A stretch of 5,611 nucleotides of DNA from Pseudomonadota bacterium (GTDB lineage: Bacteria; Pseudomonadota; Gammaproteobacteria; Burkholderiales; Ferrovaceae). The notes below the pieces were generated by a model that was not told the DNA's origin, did not search any database, and was given only the letters and a program-made list of their open reading frames with translations. A program made the translations under genes and the position numbers. Location of the stretch: contig JAJYQG010000227.1 of NCBI GenBank assembly GCA_021794775.1, positions 1 through 5,611 on the forward strand. Direction: 5' to 3'. Of this stretch, positions 1-5,611 are shown in pieces. Position 1 is the stretch's first letter. Every line of letters begins with the position of its first letter.

Positions 1-544
1 GAATTCCGTATTTAAAACCAAACGATTGGAAAAACAACGTCAGTTTTGCCGGATCCGGTTCAACAAAATCTCGCACCCATGAACGCAGGGTATTGGGTGT
101 CATGTGGGTCGTATCCATGCGGTGCGCCATGTCCGCTACCCCTGCCAGGAGCTGGCGCTCCAACGCAATACACTCGGCAATGGCGTGATGGTGCTGGGCC
201 AGCGGATGGGGGCGACGCGTTTCCGAAAATCTCCGCACCAGATCCTGGTCACTGGCTTCAAGAAACAGCAGCCTCACATCCATCCCATTGGCACGCAGAG
301 CCTCCAGCGCATCGGGAAGACGGGTAAGCGCATCGCCTCCACGCACATCCAGCGTCAAGGCAATGCTGTTTTCCCCTCGGGCCACCAATTCTTGCAGCAC
401 GTACACCAGAAAACTCAGCGGCAAATTGTCCATGGCAAAAAAACCGGCGTCCTCCAGAGCGCGCAATGCCACCGATTTTCCCGACCCGGACAGTCCGCTG
501 ATCAGAATAATTTTGGGGCAAACCGGCGTCTTGGTTGTTGTCAC
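1..544 (-). CDS. rapZ: RapZ, RNase adapter protein / P-loop ATPase (3' part beyond the window)
   Basis: This is the N-terminal 181 residues of a RapZ (YvcJ/YhbJ family) protein; the family is about 280-290 residues, so the C-terminal RNA-binding domain lies beyond position 1. In E. coli, RapZ binds small RNAs and directs their cleavage by RNase E to control glucosamine-6-phosphate synthase; that circuit may not exist in this organism. Visible motifs are Walker A GLSGSGKS (residues 17-24), DNLP (39-42), DVR (66-68), RRFSETRRPHPL (104-115) and the family motif FQSFGFKYG (172-180). The start is the GTG at 544-542. An in-frame TGA at 553-551 excludes anything upstream, and no other start codon precedes the P-loop. 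A GAAGG Shine-Dalgarno lies 9 nt upstream. The start overlaps the hprK stop as GTGA, implying coupled translation. The nine residues before the family's usual first strand are a slightly long leader. No frameshift is seen. The identification is firm; the function here is inferred from the family. Confidence 0.95.
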   Translation of the reverse strand, partial: MTTTKTPVCPKIILISGLSGSGKSVALRALEDAGFFAMDNLPLSFLVYVLQELVARGENSIALTLDVRGGDALTRLPDALEALRANGMDVRLLFLEASDQDLVRRFSETRRPHPLAQHHHAIAECIALERQLLAGVADMAHRMDTTHMTPNTLRSWVRDFVEPDPAKLTLFFQSFGFKYGI

Positions 545-1506
545 GTCCGATCACCTTCACCATCGCCACCCGTCGCATCCATGAAACGCTGCTGCCGATC
601 GATGAATTGTTGCGTGCTGTCGATGCCACGCTCTTCCAGGATGAAATTCCTGGTAGCAGCTTCGACCAGCACAGCAAGGTTTCTCCCCACAGCCACCGGC
701 AAGACCACGCGCGGCACTTGTAACCCCAGGATCGTCTGGGTTTGGCGCACGGCCGTCAACCGCTCACAACGAGACAAATCTCCTCCCTGAGGTCGTTCGA
801 GATGAACGATCAGCTTGAGGTTCTTGCGGGGTCGAATGGCCGTCTCACCGAAAATCGAACGAACATTGAGCACCCCGAGCCCACGCACTTCAAGAAAGTC
901 CTTCAACATGGCTGGACAACGCCCTTGGATGGTTTCCGGACTGGTGCGGTACAGCTCCACCACATCATCCGCCACCAAACCATGTCCGCGGGAAATCAGC
1001 TCAAGAGCCAATTCACTCTGTCCTACAGCCGAATCACCCGTGATCAGGACCCCAACCTCCAGGATCACCATGAAAACACCATGCAAAACTTCTTGTTCGG
1101 CCAACTCTTGATTCAGATAATGGCGCAAGTGATTGATCAGGGTTGTACTATCAACACCCGCTTCCATGACTGGAATCCCATGAGATTCGGCCTTGGAAGC
1201 CATAACGGGCAGCAGGGCACGGCCTTCGGTCAAAAAGATGGCCACCAGCTCATCCGAGAAAATGACATCGCATGCCTTGGCCAACGCATCTTCTCCCAAT
1301 CCTTCGAGATAGGCGATGTCATGGGCACCGAGAACCTGGAAACGATGGGGGTGGGTCAGGTTAAGATGAGAAATCAATCCGGCAGAGGGATCGTTGAGCG
1401 CCCCTACAGTGAGAACACGAGGAATGCCCTGCAGGCCCACCAACCAATTCAGGTCGAGCTTGGTACGATTGTCGGCATAAAGCCGCGCAGCATCAACCGA
1501 TGGCAT
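541..1506 (-). CDS. hprK: HPr kinase/phosphorylase with substituted Walker A lysine
   Basis: This 321-residue cytoplasmic protein has the usual family length. HprK phosphorylates, and by phosphorolysis dephosphorylates, a serine on the PTS carrier HPr. Residues 1 to about 130 form the N-terminal domain; the catalytic domain follows. It shows the conserved His142 (LHGV), a P-loop at 157-164, the Asp180-Asp181 pair (LVADD), the family signature LEVRGLGVLNVR (205-216) and the C-terminal PVAVGRNLAVLVE (270-282). The P-loop reads GDSAVGQS instead of the usual GDSGxGKS: codon CAG gives Gln163 where the nucleotide-binding lysine is expected, and Ala160 replaces a glycine. The rest of the fold signature is intact. 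The ATG at 1506 is supported by the N-terminus MPSVDAARLYADN, which resembles that of Neisseria HprK. It overlaps the end of ptsN by 14 nt and has no Shine-Dalgarno, so coupling to ptsN is likely. Family assignment is very secure; catalytic competence is uncertain. Confidence 0.96.
   Translation of the reverse strand: MPSVDAARLYADNRTKLDLNWLVGLQGIPRVLTVGALNDPSAGLISHLNLTHPHRFQVLGAHDIAYLEGLGEDALAKACDVIFSDELVAIFLTEGRALLPVMASKAESHGIPVMEAGVDSTTLINHLRHYLNQELAEQEVLHGVFMVILEVGVLITGDSAVGQSELALELISRGHGLVADDVVELYRTSPETIQGRCPAMLKDFLEVRGLGVLNVRSIFGETAIRPRKNLKLIVHLERPQGGDLSRCERLTAVRQTQTILGLQVPRVVLPVAVGRNLAVLVEAATRNFILEERGIDSTQQFIDRQQRFMDATGGDGEGDRT
554..558 (-). promoter_or_regulatory. Shine-Dalgarno of rapZ (within the hprK 3' end)
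   Basis: GAAGG lies 9 nt upstream of the GTG at 544 and supports that otherwise non-ATG start. It is embedded in the last codons of hprK, so ribosomes finishing hprK at the GTGA overlap could reinitiate on rapZ. Confidence 0.7.
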
Positions 1507-1972
1507 AGAGACTGGGTGAAGTCAGCAATTGCAACACCTGGCTTGGGTCTGAAACCGTCAGCAACGACTGACGCAATTCATCATCGCTGAACCGCTCGGC
1601 AACCTCGCCCAACAAGCGCAAATGCTGCTCGTTGGCATGATCGGGAACCAGCAGCGCGAAAACGAGGCGAACGGGCAAACCATCGGGCGCTTCAAAAGGA
1701 ACATCCGATGCCAGGCGAAAAAAAGCCGTAAGAGGCTCTCGAACTCCCTTGAGACGCCCATGAGGCAGGGCAAAACCATGGCCCAAACCCGTAGACCCCA
1801 GTTTCTCCCGATTGAACAAAGCGTCGAAAACCCGACTGCGCGAGATCTGGTCCTGATTTTCAAACAACAGACCAATCTGTTCGAAAAGACGCTTCTTGCT
1901 GGTAACCTCCACATCAAGAAGGATGTGGGAAACCTTGAGCAGCCGGGTAATATCAGGCGATGACCGACTCAC
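1493..1972 (-). CDS. ptsN: PtsN, nitrogen-regulatory PTS enzyme IIA (EIIA-Ntr)
   Basis: This 159-residue protein has an EIIA fructose/mannitol-type fold spanning almost its whole length, matching the family size. EIIA-Ntr is the terminal phospho-acceptor of the nitrogen PTS (EI-Ntr to NPr/HPr to EIIA-Ntr). Its phosphorylation state signals to potassium transport, nitrogen and envelope-stress regulators; it does not transport sugar. The active-site motif NREKLGSTGLGHGFALPHGR (residues 54-73) is complete, with His71 the expected phosphorylated histidine (His73 in E. coli). FALLVPD follows at about 109-115. The chosen start is the GTG at 1972-1970, because the only in-frame codons between it and the upstream hpf stop are TGG and GTC. 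The ribosome-binding site is weak, just a G-rich stretch over the hpf stop. hpf ends 6 nt upstream in the same frame, and hprK overlaps its 3' end by 14 nt. The neighbouring hprK and rapZ fit a phosphotransfer-linked regulatory module. Confidence 0.95.
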   Translation of the reverse strand: MSRSSPDITRLLKVSHILLDVEVTSKKRLFEQIGLLFENQDQISRSRVFDALFNREKLGSTGLGHGFALPHGRLKGVREPLTAFFRLASDVPFEAPDGLPVRLVFALLVPDHANEQHLRLLGEVAERFSDDELRQSLLTVSDPSQVLQLLTSPSLYAIG

Positions 1973-1978
1973 GACCCA

Positions 1979-2305
1979 TCAAACCCCGCCAGCGATATGT
2001 TTCAAAGGCTGGCCATGACGCCCCTCACTTTGGCGCTCCTTATGTTTGATGATCTGCCGGTCCAACAAATGCGCCAGATCATCAATGGCCGCGTACATGT
2101 CATCTTGCGAGGTATGAACAAAAAAATCCCGTCCGTTCACGTGAACATTGGCTTCGGCATTATGCTTCAGTTTTTCCACGGTCAGGACGACGCTGATCTC
2201 GAGTTGTTGGTCGAAATGTCGTTTGATCCGGCCGATCTTATCCTCGACATGGTCCCGTATCGCGGGTGTGACTTCCATATGTTGCCCAGTGATGGTGACT
2301 TTCAT
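1979..2305 (-). CDS. hpf: Ribosome hibernation promoting factor HPF (sigma-54 modulation protein family)
   Basis: This 108-residue protein of the short-HPF/YfiA family is slightly longer than the 95-residue E. coli HPF because of a polar, basic tail (about residues 92-108). It binds the small ribosomal subunit near the mRNA/tRNA channel and promotes 100S dimer formation in stationary phase. Family wording is clear: MKVTITGQHMEVTPAIRDHV at residues 1-20, then basic K/R residues in the helix at 23-29 (KIGRIKR), then DDMYAAIDDLAHLLDRQI (68-85) and the basic KHKER (87-91). The dimerisation domain of long HPF is absent, so it belongs to the short type, which usually acts with RMF where RMF exists. 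The ATG at 2305 has the best Shine-Dalgarno in the window (AAGGAG, 9 nt away), so it could be translated more strongly than its neighbours. It follows rpoN by 25 nt, the usual place for this gene. The old name 'sigma-54 modulation protein' reflects location rather than proven function. Confidence 0.95.
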   Translation of the reverse strand: MKVTITGQHMEVTPAIRDHVEDKIGRIKRHFDQQLEISVVLTVEKLKHNAEANVHVNGRDFFVHTSQDDMYAAIDDLAHLLDRQIIKHKERQSEGRHGQPLKHIAGGV

Positions 2306-2314
2306 AGTCTTGTT

Positions 2315-2320
2315 CTCCTT
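2315..2320 (-). promoter_or_regulatory. Strong Shine-Dalgarno of hpf
   Basis: AAGGAG lies 9 nt upstream of the hpf ATG, inside the 25-nt rpoN-hpf gap. It is the best ribosome-binding site in the window and fixes the hpf start. It allows hpf to be initiated independently of rpoN translation, consistent with a protein needed in far larger amounts than a sigma factor. Confidence 0.85.
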
Positions 2321-2321
2321 G

Positions 2322-2342
2322 AAGTTGCAGTCACAGCGACTT
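2322..2342 (-). repeat. Short imperfect inverted repeat at the rpoN-hpf junction
   Basis: On the minus strand AAGTCGC and GCAACTT form 7-nt arms around a 7-nt loop, with one C-A mismatch. The element spans the rpoN stop codon and ends just before the hpf ribosome-binding site. It has no following T-run, so it is not an intrinsic terminator. It could be a small RNA hairpin affecting processing or hpf initiation, or simple chance. Confidence 0.25.
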
Positions 2343-3734
2343 ACGCATGCTGGCGGAGTGAATGTTCAGGGCCTCTCGATATTTGGCCACCGTACGTCGC
2401 GCCACCTTGTACCCCTGTTCGCCCAACTTATCGGCCATACGTTGGTCGGACAAAGGATTCCTAGAATCTTCCTGGGCTACCAACTGACGAATCAAAGCAC
2501 GAATCGCCGTCGACGAGGCAGCCTCACCACTGTCGGTCCCCACATGGCTACTGAAGAAGTATTTTAATTCAAACAGTCCACGCGGGGTCAATAGAAATTT
2601 TTGTGTCGTCACACGGGAGATGGTTGACTCATGCAACCCCAATTCATCGGCAATTTCCCGCAACACCAAGGGCCTCATGGCGGTCTCGCCCTGTTCCAGG
2701 AAGGCACGCTGGCGCTCCACGACAGCCCGCGACACACGAAGAATGGTATCAAAACGTTGTTCGATGTTTTTGATCAACCAGCGTGCTTCTTGCAACTGAG
2801 CACTTAACGTTGGACCATGAACCCCATTTTCCAGCCACCGCGAATAAAGACCGTTGATACGCAACCGTGGAATAACGTCAGGATTCAGCATAACGCCCCA
2901 ACCCAAGCCTTTGCGATGCACCAACACATCGGGCACCACGTAACGAATGTCCGCGCGTGCAAAAGCCGCACCAGGTCTTGGATCCAGATGTTGCAGCCCT
3001 TTGTGCAAACGACGCAAGACATCTTCGCCCACCCCTACGATTTTCTTCAATTTGGCGTAATCTCGCTGAGCCAGCAAATCCAGATGCTGAACCAACCTGC
3101 CCGCCAGTTTCTTGTCTTCGCGACCCAGATCCTCGCTGGCCATAATTTGGAGATTGAGGCATTCCGCCAGATTGCGAGCCCCCACTCCAACGGGTTCCAG
3201 TGAGTGCAACAAACGCAAAGCCACCGACCATTCGATGTCATCCACCGACTCTGCATCAAGCTCGGTTTCCGTCGCCAATTCGGTGAACCCGCAACGCAGA
3301 TAACCATCCTCATCCAGGTTATCGATCAGCACCACCAGCAACTGGACATCCCGTTCGCTCAACGGCAACAGGCGTATCTGCTCGAAAAGGTGGTCACGCA
3401 GGGTTTGCATCACCTTGGGATCGGACAGGTCCTCATCACCGTCACCCTCAGCGTAGCTCCCAGGACCAGCATCCTCGAAACTCCACGCCTCCGTGGTCAC
3501 CTGAAATTCATCTGCCGTACCGTGATCTCCCAAACGATCCGGCGTCGCCTGGGGTTGACCCTCCCCCGCATCCTCTGAAGCATCCACCCGCTCAATCAGG
3601 GGGTTGGTGCGTAAAAAGGTTTCAACCTCTTGCTCCAGTTCCAACGTTGAAAGCTGCAACAGCCTGATCGACTGCTGCAGTTGCGGCGTCAAAGTAAGCT
3701 GGGCTGTCTGTCTAAGCTGAAGTTGAGCCTTCAT
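2331..3734 (-). CDS. rpoN: RNA polymerase sigma-54 factor
   Basis: This 467-residue sigma-54 is near the family's usual length of about 470-500. It directs RNA polymerase to -24/-12 promoters that need AAA+ activators, typically for nitrogen, motility and other accessory metabolism. Region I, rich in Gln and Leu, is at about 1-50 (LTLTPQLQQSIRLLQLS at 14-30). The acidic, low-complexity region II covers about 51-106. The core-binding region follows (GVGARNLAECLNLQ at 183-196). A helix-turn-helix sits at about 359-378 (LGLHESTISRVTT within 365-377), followed by TPRGLFELKYFFSS (383-396). The RpoN box ARRTVAKYRE is complete at 445-454. Just after it, the usual IPSS-like segment reads IHSAS, with His459 in place of proline. 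The start ATG at 3734 matches the conserved MKxxLQLR opening. It lies 3 nt after the lptB stop and lacks a good Shine-Dalgarno, which suggests coupling to lptB. No separate promoter is evident. Confidence 0.98.
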   Translation of the reverse strand: MKAQLQLRQTAQLTLTPQLQQSIRLLQLSTLELEQEVETFLRTNPLIERVDASEDAGEGQPQATPDRLGDHGTADEFQVTTEAWSFEDAGPGSYAEGDGDEDLSDPKVMQTLRDHLFEQIRLLPLSERDVQLLVVLIDNLDEDGYLRCGFTELATETELDAESVDDIEWSVALRLLHSLEPVGVGARNLAECLNLQIMASEDLGREDKKLAGRLVQHLDLLAQRDYAKLKKIVGVGEDVLRRLHKGLQHLDPRPGAAFARADIRYVVPDVLVHRKGLGWGVMLNPDVIPRLRINGLYSRWLENGVHGPTLSAQLQEARWLIKNIEQRFDTILRVSRAVVERQRAFLEQGETAMRPLVLREIADELGLHESTISRVTTQKFLLTPRGLFELKYFFSSHVGTDSGEAASSTAIRALIRQLVAQEDSRNPLSDQRMADKLGEQGYKVARRTVAKYREALNIHSASMRKSL

Positions 3735-3737
3735 GAC

Positions 3738-4466
3738 TCACAATTTGAAATTCTCACCGAGGTAAACTTTCCTCACGTTTTCATTATAGACAATTTCATC
3801 GGGTTTTCCAGAGGCCAATACCGCACCTTGGTTGATGATGTAGGCACGATCACAGATTCCGAGCGTTTCCCGCACATTATGATCCGTGATCAACACCCCG
3901 ATTCCGCGGTTTTTGAGAAAACGGATGATTTGCTGAATATCCATCACGGCAATGGGATCAACCCCAGCGAAGGGTTCGTCCAGCAAAATAAAGCGGGGTT
4001 TTGTCGCCAGGGCACGGGCTATCTCGACACGACGCCGCTCCCCCCCTGAAAGGCTCACCGCCGAACTGTCACGCAGATGCGCAATATGCAGTTCGCCAAG
4101 AAGCTGCTCCAATTCCTGCTGGCATTGCTCTTCGGGCTGTCCTCGCAGTTCAAGGACCGACAAAATGTTTTCCGTCACGGTCATGCGCCGAAAAATCGAA
4201 GCCTCCTGAGGCAAATAGGAAAGTCCCAGCAAAGACCGACGATCGATGGGATAGGTACTAAGCCTGGTACCGTTCATGGTGATTTCCCCACCATCCAATG
4301 GAACAAGCCCCACAATCATGTAGAAACAGGTGGTTTTCCCTGCGCCGTTGGGACCCAGAAGCCCAACCACCTCGCCACTTTCAACCGTCAGCGAAACATC
4401 TCGCACGACTTGCCTTGAACGATAACGTTTAACAAGGTGCTCCGCTCGCAGCTGGCTGGTATTCAT
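3738..4466 (-). CDS. lptB: LptB, ATPase subunit of the LPS export ABC transporter
   Basis: This 242-residue ABC ATPase matches the length of E. coli LptB. A dimer of it sits under LptF/LptG at the inner membrane and powers extraction of lipopolysaccharide into the LptC-LptA bridge. All motifs are intact (numbered from the ATG): Walker A GPNGAGKT (38-45), Q-loop YLPQE (84-88), signature LSGGE (139-143), Walker B FILLDEP with catalytic Glu164 (159-165), D-loop GVDP (168-171) and switch His196 (ITDHN). The segment around [13 protein letters not shown] and the ending YLGENFKL are typical of LptB rather than of general ABC importers. I chose the ATG at 4466, which overlaps the lptA stop as TGATG. 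A TTG one codon upstream (4469) is an alternative giving 243 residues. A strong GGAGGTGG element lies just upstream and serves either start. rpoN follows after 3 nt, the conserved arrangement. Confidence 0.97.
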   Translation of the reverse strand: MNTSQLRAEHLVKRYRSRQVVRDVSLTVESGEVVGLLGPNGAGKTTCFYMIVGLVPLDGGEITMNGTRLSTYPIDRRSLLGLSYLPQEASIFRRMTVTENILSVLELRGQPEEQCQQELEQLLGELHIAHLRDSSAVSLSGGERRRVEIARALATKPRFILLDEPFAGVDPIAVMDIQQIIRFLKNRGIGVLITDHNVRETLGICDRAYIINQGAVLASGKPDEIVYNENVRKVYLGENFKL

Positions 4467-5110
4467 CAAGGCACCACCTCCATATCCTGCTGGAGCTGAA
4501 GAGGAGAATAAGACTCGCCGTTTTGAGGCCGTGCCACAGGAGCGGGAACGCTTGAACTGGCAGGCTGCCCTTTCTGATCACCCTTGCCATCGTCTTTTTT
4601 GGGTTGGAAAACCACATGAACCCGGCTTTTGACCGGGTTGGTTCCTTGGTCTTGCGCCGTCCCGTTGGCACGTAGAAACTCGGTTTTCAGGTCGTAGGAG
4701 AGGTAATCGCCTTTGATTTCATCTTTGCCCTGATGCACCACGGCATGTTCAAACAACTCGACACGTTCCAGCTTGCCGTTGTATTCGGCGTGCTGGGCAA
4801 CCCCATCCATCCACTCATCGACACCATCCCGTTTCTGGCGAAAAGTCACCGGATTGCCAAAAGCCGAAGCATATTTCATGCCCTGCGGATCTTCTCGCAC
4901 AGTCATGTGGTCTGCCGTCAGATGGATGGTTCCTTGATCGAGAATGACATTACCCTCAAAGTACGAAATCTTCTTGTTGTCGTCCGCCGTCATCCTGTCG
5001 GACTCAATGTTGACCGGTTGCTGGCTATCTGTTTTTTCCGCGTGCGAAACCCCGGAGAGCAACGCCAGACTAGCGCTGAGCAACAGGCGGGTGGTAAATG
5101 ATATGCGCAT
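4466..5110 (-). CDS. lptA: LptA, periplasmic LPS transport bridge protein
   Basis: This is a 214-residue OstA/LptA-family protein. LptA oligomers form the beta-jellyroll bridge that carries lipopolysaccharide from LptC across the periplasm to LptD. A Sec signal peptide is clear: MR at the start, a hydrophobic core at about residues 9-21, and a predicted cleavage after SHA (residue 24). The LptA domain runs from about 32 to 145, with [26 protein letters not shown] wording at 34-55 and the repeated strand pattern IHLTADHM (62-69), AQHAEYNG (105-112) and GDYLSYDL (134-141). From about 170 to 214 the protein becomes a Lys/Asp/Gly-rich and then Pro/Ser-rich tail, probably disordered. The start ATG at 5110 gives a proper signal peptide but has no Shine-Dalgarno. 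It lies 41 nt inside lptC, so translation is likely coupled. Its stop overlaps the lptB start. Domain boundaries are estimates by eye. Confidence 0.93.
   Translation of the reverse strand: MRISFTTRLLLSASLALLSGVSHAEKTDSQQPVNIESDRMTADDNKKISYFEGNVILDQGTIHLTADHMTVREDPQGMKYASAFGNPVTFRQKRDGVDEWMDGVAQHAEYNGKLERVELFEHAVVHQGKDEIKGDYLSYDLKTEFLRANGTAQDQGTNPVKSRVHVVFQPKKDDGKGDQKGQPASSSVPAPVARPQNGESYSPLQLQQDMEVVP
4474..4481 (-). promoter_or_regulatory. Shine-Dalgarno of lptB (within the lptA 3' end)
   Basis: GGAGGTGG lies inside the last codons of lptA. From its GGAGG core, the spacing is 10 nt to the ATG at 4466 and 7 nt to the alternative TTG at 4469. Spacing alone slightly favours TTG; codon strength and the TGATG overlap favour ATG. 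Confidence 0.75.
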
Positions 5111-5611
5111 GTTTGAACCGTGAAATTTTGGTCTTGTTGTCTACCTGCATACCCATCGACGTCAGAACGTCCTGACCATAGGTTATCCTGACCGGTTGAT
5201 CGGTCTCTTCTGTCCCTGCATTGGGATGAACCGTCAGCATACTGGTATTCATCACGGTTTTGGGCTGTTTGGGGCCTGGTTGTCGGGTCACCACCACATC
5301 GCCCGTCAACACCACTTCATCCTTGGGTTCCGAACGCACGGCCACACGGGAACGCACCTCAGAAGGTGGATTTCCAGGCTCAAACGACGTCAGCACAACA
5401 TCGTTGAAATGCGAGGTATCATCGTCCGGATAATGTGTCATTTTCAATGCCTTGAGGGTATAGCGAACTTGCCCTTGCTCACCCAGCTGCTGTGAAAAGA
5501 AGCGATCCATGATCAAAGCGGGCACATGTCGCTTGCCGAGATCCATCGGATTGTTGCTCTCCACCACGCGCCACAACCATCCCGTAACCATGAATAACCC
5601 CACCACCACCG
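5070..5611 (-). CDS. lptC: LptC, inner-membrane LPS transport protein (5' end beyond the window)
   Basis: The visible part is 179 residues, from the codon at 5609-5607 to the TAG at 5072-5070. LptC is a bitopic inner-membrane protein that joins LptB2FG to LptA and accepts lipopolysaccharide from the ATPase complex. The first visible residues (VVVGLFMVTGWLWRVV) are the end of its single N-terminal transmembrane helix, so only a short cytoplasmic start is probably missing; GTG codons at the edge should not be taken as the true start. The periplasmic part matches the LptC/YrbK domain: MDRFFSQQLGEQGQVRYTL (residues 34-52) corresponds to the family's first strands, followed by the beta-family-like HYPDDDTSHF and later strands (VVLTGDVVVTRQ, PVRITYGQDVLTS). 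Its last 41 nt overlap the start of lptA. Sequence conservation is low in this family, so the call rests on domain pattern plus position directly before lptA-lptB. Confidence 0.9.
   Translation of the reverse strand, partial: VVVGLFMVTGWLWRVVESNNPMDLGKRHVPALIMDRFFSQQLGEQGQVRYTLKALKMTHYPDDDTSHFNDVVLTSFEPGNPPSEVRSRVAVRSEPKDEVVLTGDVVVTRQPGPKQPKTVMNTSMLTVHPNAGTEETDQPVRITYGQDVLTSMGMQVDNKTKISRFKHAHIIYHPPVAQR

Noticed and set aside
1..6. GAATTC at the very first base
   Set aside because: It is an EcoRI recognition sequence inside rapZ coding sequence and has no biological role there. It only hints that the record may begin at a cloned fragment end.
258..677. A minus-strand open frame overlapping the hprK-rapZ junction
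   Set aside because: It is out of frame with both real genes. The true rapZ frame begins at the GTG at 544 and gives a perfect RapZ N-terminus.
104..790. A 228-codon open frame on the plus strand, opposite rapZ and hprK
   Set aside because: It is antisense to the conserved P-loop region of RapZ and the 3' end of hprK, with no recognisable domain or ribosome-binding site.
742..1590. A 282-codon open frame on the plus strand, opposite hprK and the end of ptsN
   Set aside because: It lies wholly antisense to two clearly recognised genes, resembles no known family, and has the uneven composition expected of a shadow frame.
4520..4536. TGGCAC on the minus strand within lptA as a possible -24 element of a sigma-54 promoter for lptB-rpoN
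   Set aside because: No TTGC-type -12 element follows at the required spacing (the next bases are GGCCTCAAAACGG), so the match is only to half of the site.
5601..5609. GTG codons at the window edge as possible lptC starts
   Set aside because: They fall within the hydrophobic transmembrane helix. LptC proteins begin with a short cytoplasmic stretch before it, so the true start is most likely outside the window.

Overview
The window is one densely packed block of eight genes, all on the minus strand. Read in the direction of transcription, from high to low coordinates, they are lptC (5' end missing), lptA, lptB, rpoN, hpf, ptsN, hprK and rapZ (3' part missing). Every junction is an overlap or a gap of at most 25 nt (41-nt overlap, 1-nt overlap, 3-nt gap, 25-nt gap, 6-nt gap, 14-nt overlap, 4-nt overlap). 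Only about 34 bases lie between genes. I see no rRNA, tRNA, CRISPR array, insertion sequence, phage gene or convincing terminator.

Organism: the gene order is the classic proteobacterial LPS-transport/sigma-54/nitrogen-PTS neighbourhood. hprK immediately after ptsN, together with the Neisseria-like wording of HprK and HPF, points to a betaproteobacterium or a nearby lineage such as Acidithiobacillia. Enteric gammaproteobacteria lack hprK at this position. Base composition looks moderately GC-rich by eye (not counted). I cannot name a genus.

Layout: about 5611-3738 encodes the inner-membrane/periplasm end of lipopolysaccharide export. LptC is the bitopic membrane anchor, LptA the periplasmic bridge and LptB the cytoplasmic ATPase that works with LptF/LptG, which are encoded elsewhere. 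About 3734-2331 encodes sigma-54. About 2305-1979 encodes the ribosome hibernation factor HPF. About 1972-1 encodes regulatory proteins of the nitrogen/partial PTS: PtsN (EIIA-Ntr), HprK (HPr kinase/phosphorylase) and RapZ (P-loop ATPase with a C-terminal RNA-binding domain, which lies beyond position 1). Overlapping stop/start codons and several starts without Shine-Dalgarno sequences suggest a translationally coupled polycistronic message. Strong ribosome-binding sites are visible only before hpf, lptB and rapZ.

The gene content is well known and I found no undescribed system. The most interesting point is in HprK: its Walker A motif reads GDSAVGQS, with glutamine in place of the normally invariant lysine and alanine in place of a conserved glycine. 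This is either a sequence error or a kinase with altered or lost activity. The window starts exactly at an EcoRI site (GAATTC), so it may come from a cloned fragment, which keeps the sequencing-error explanation open.
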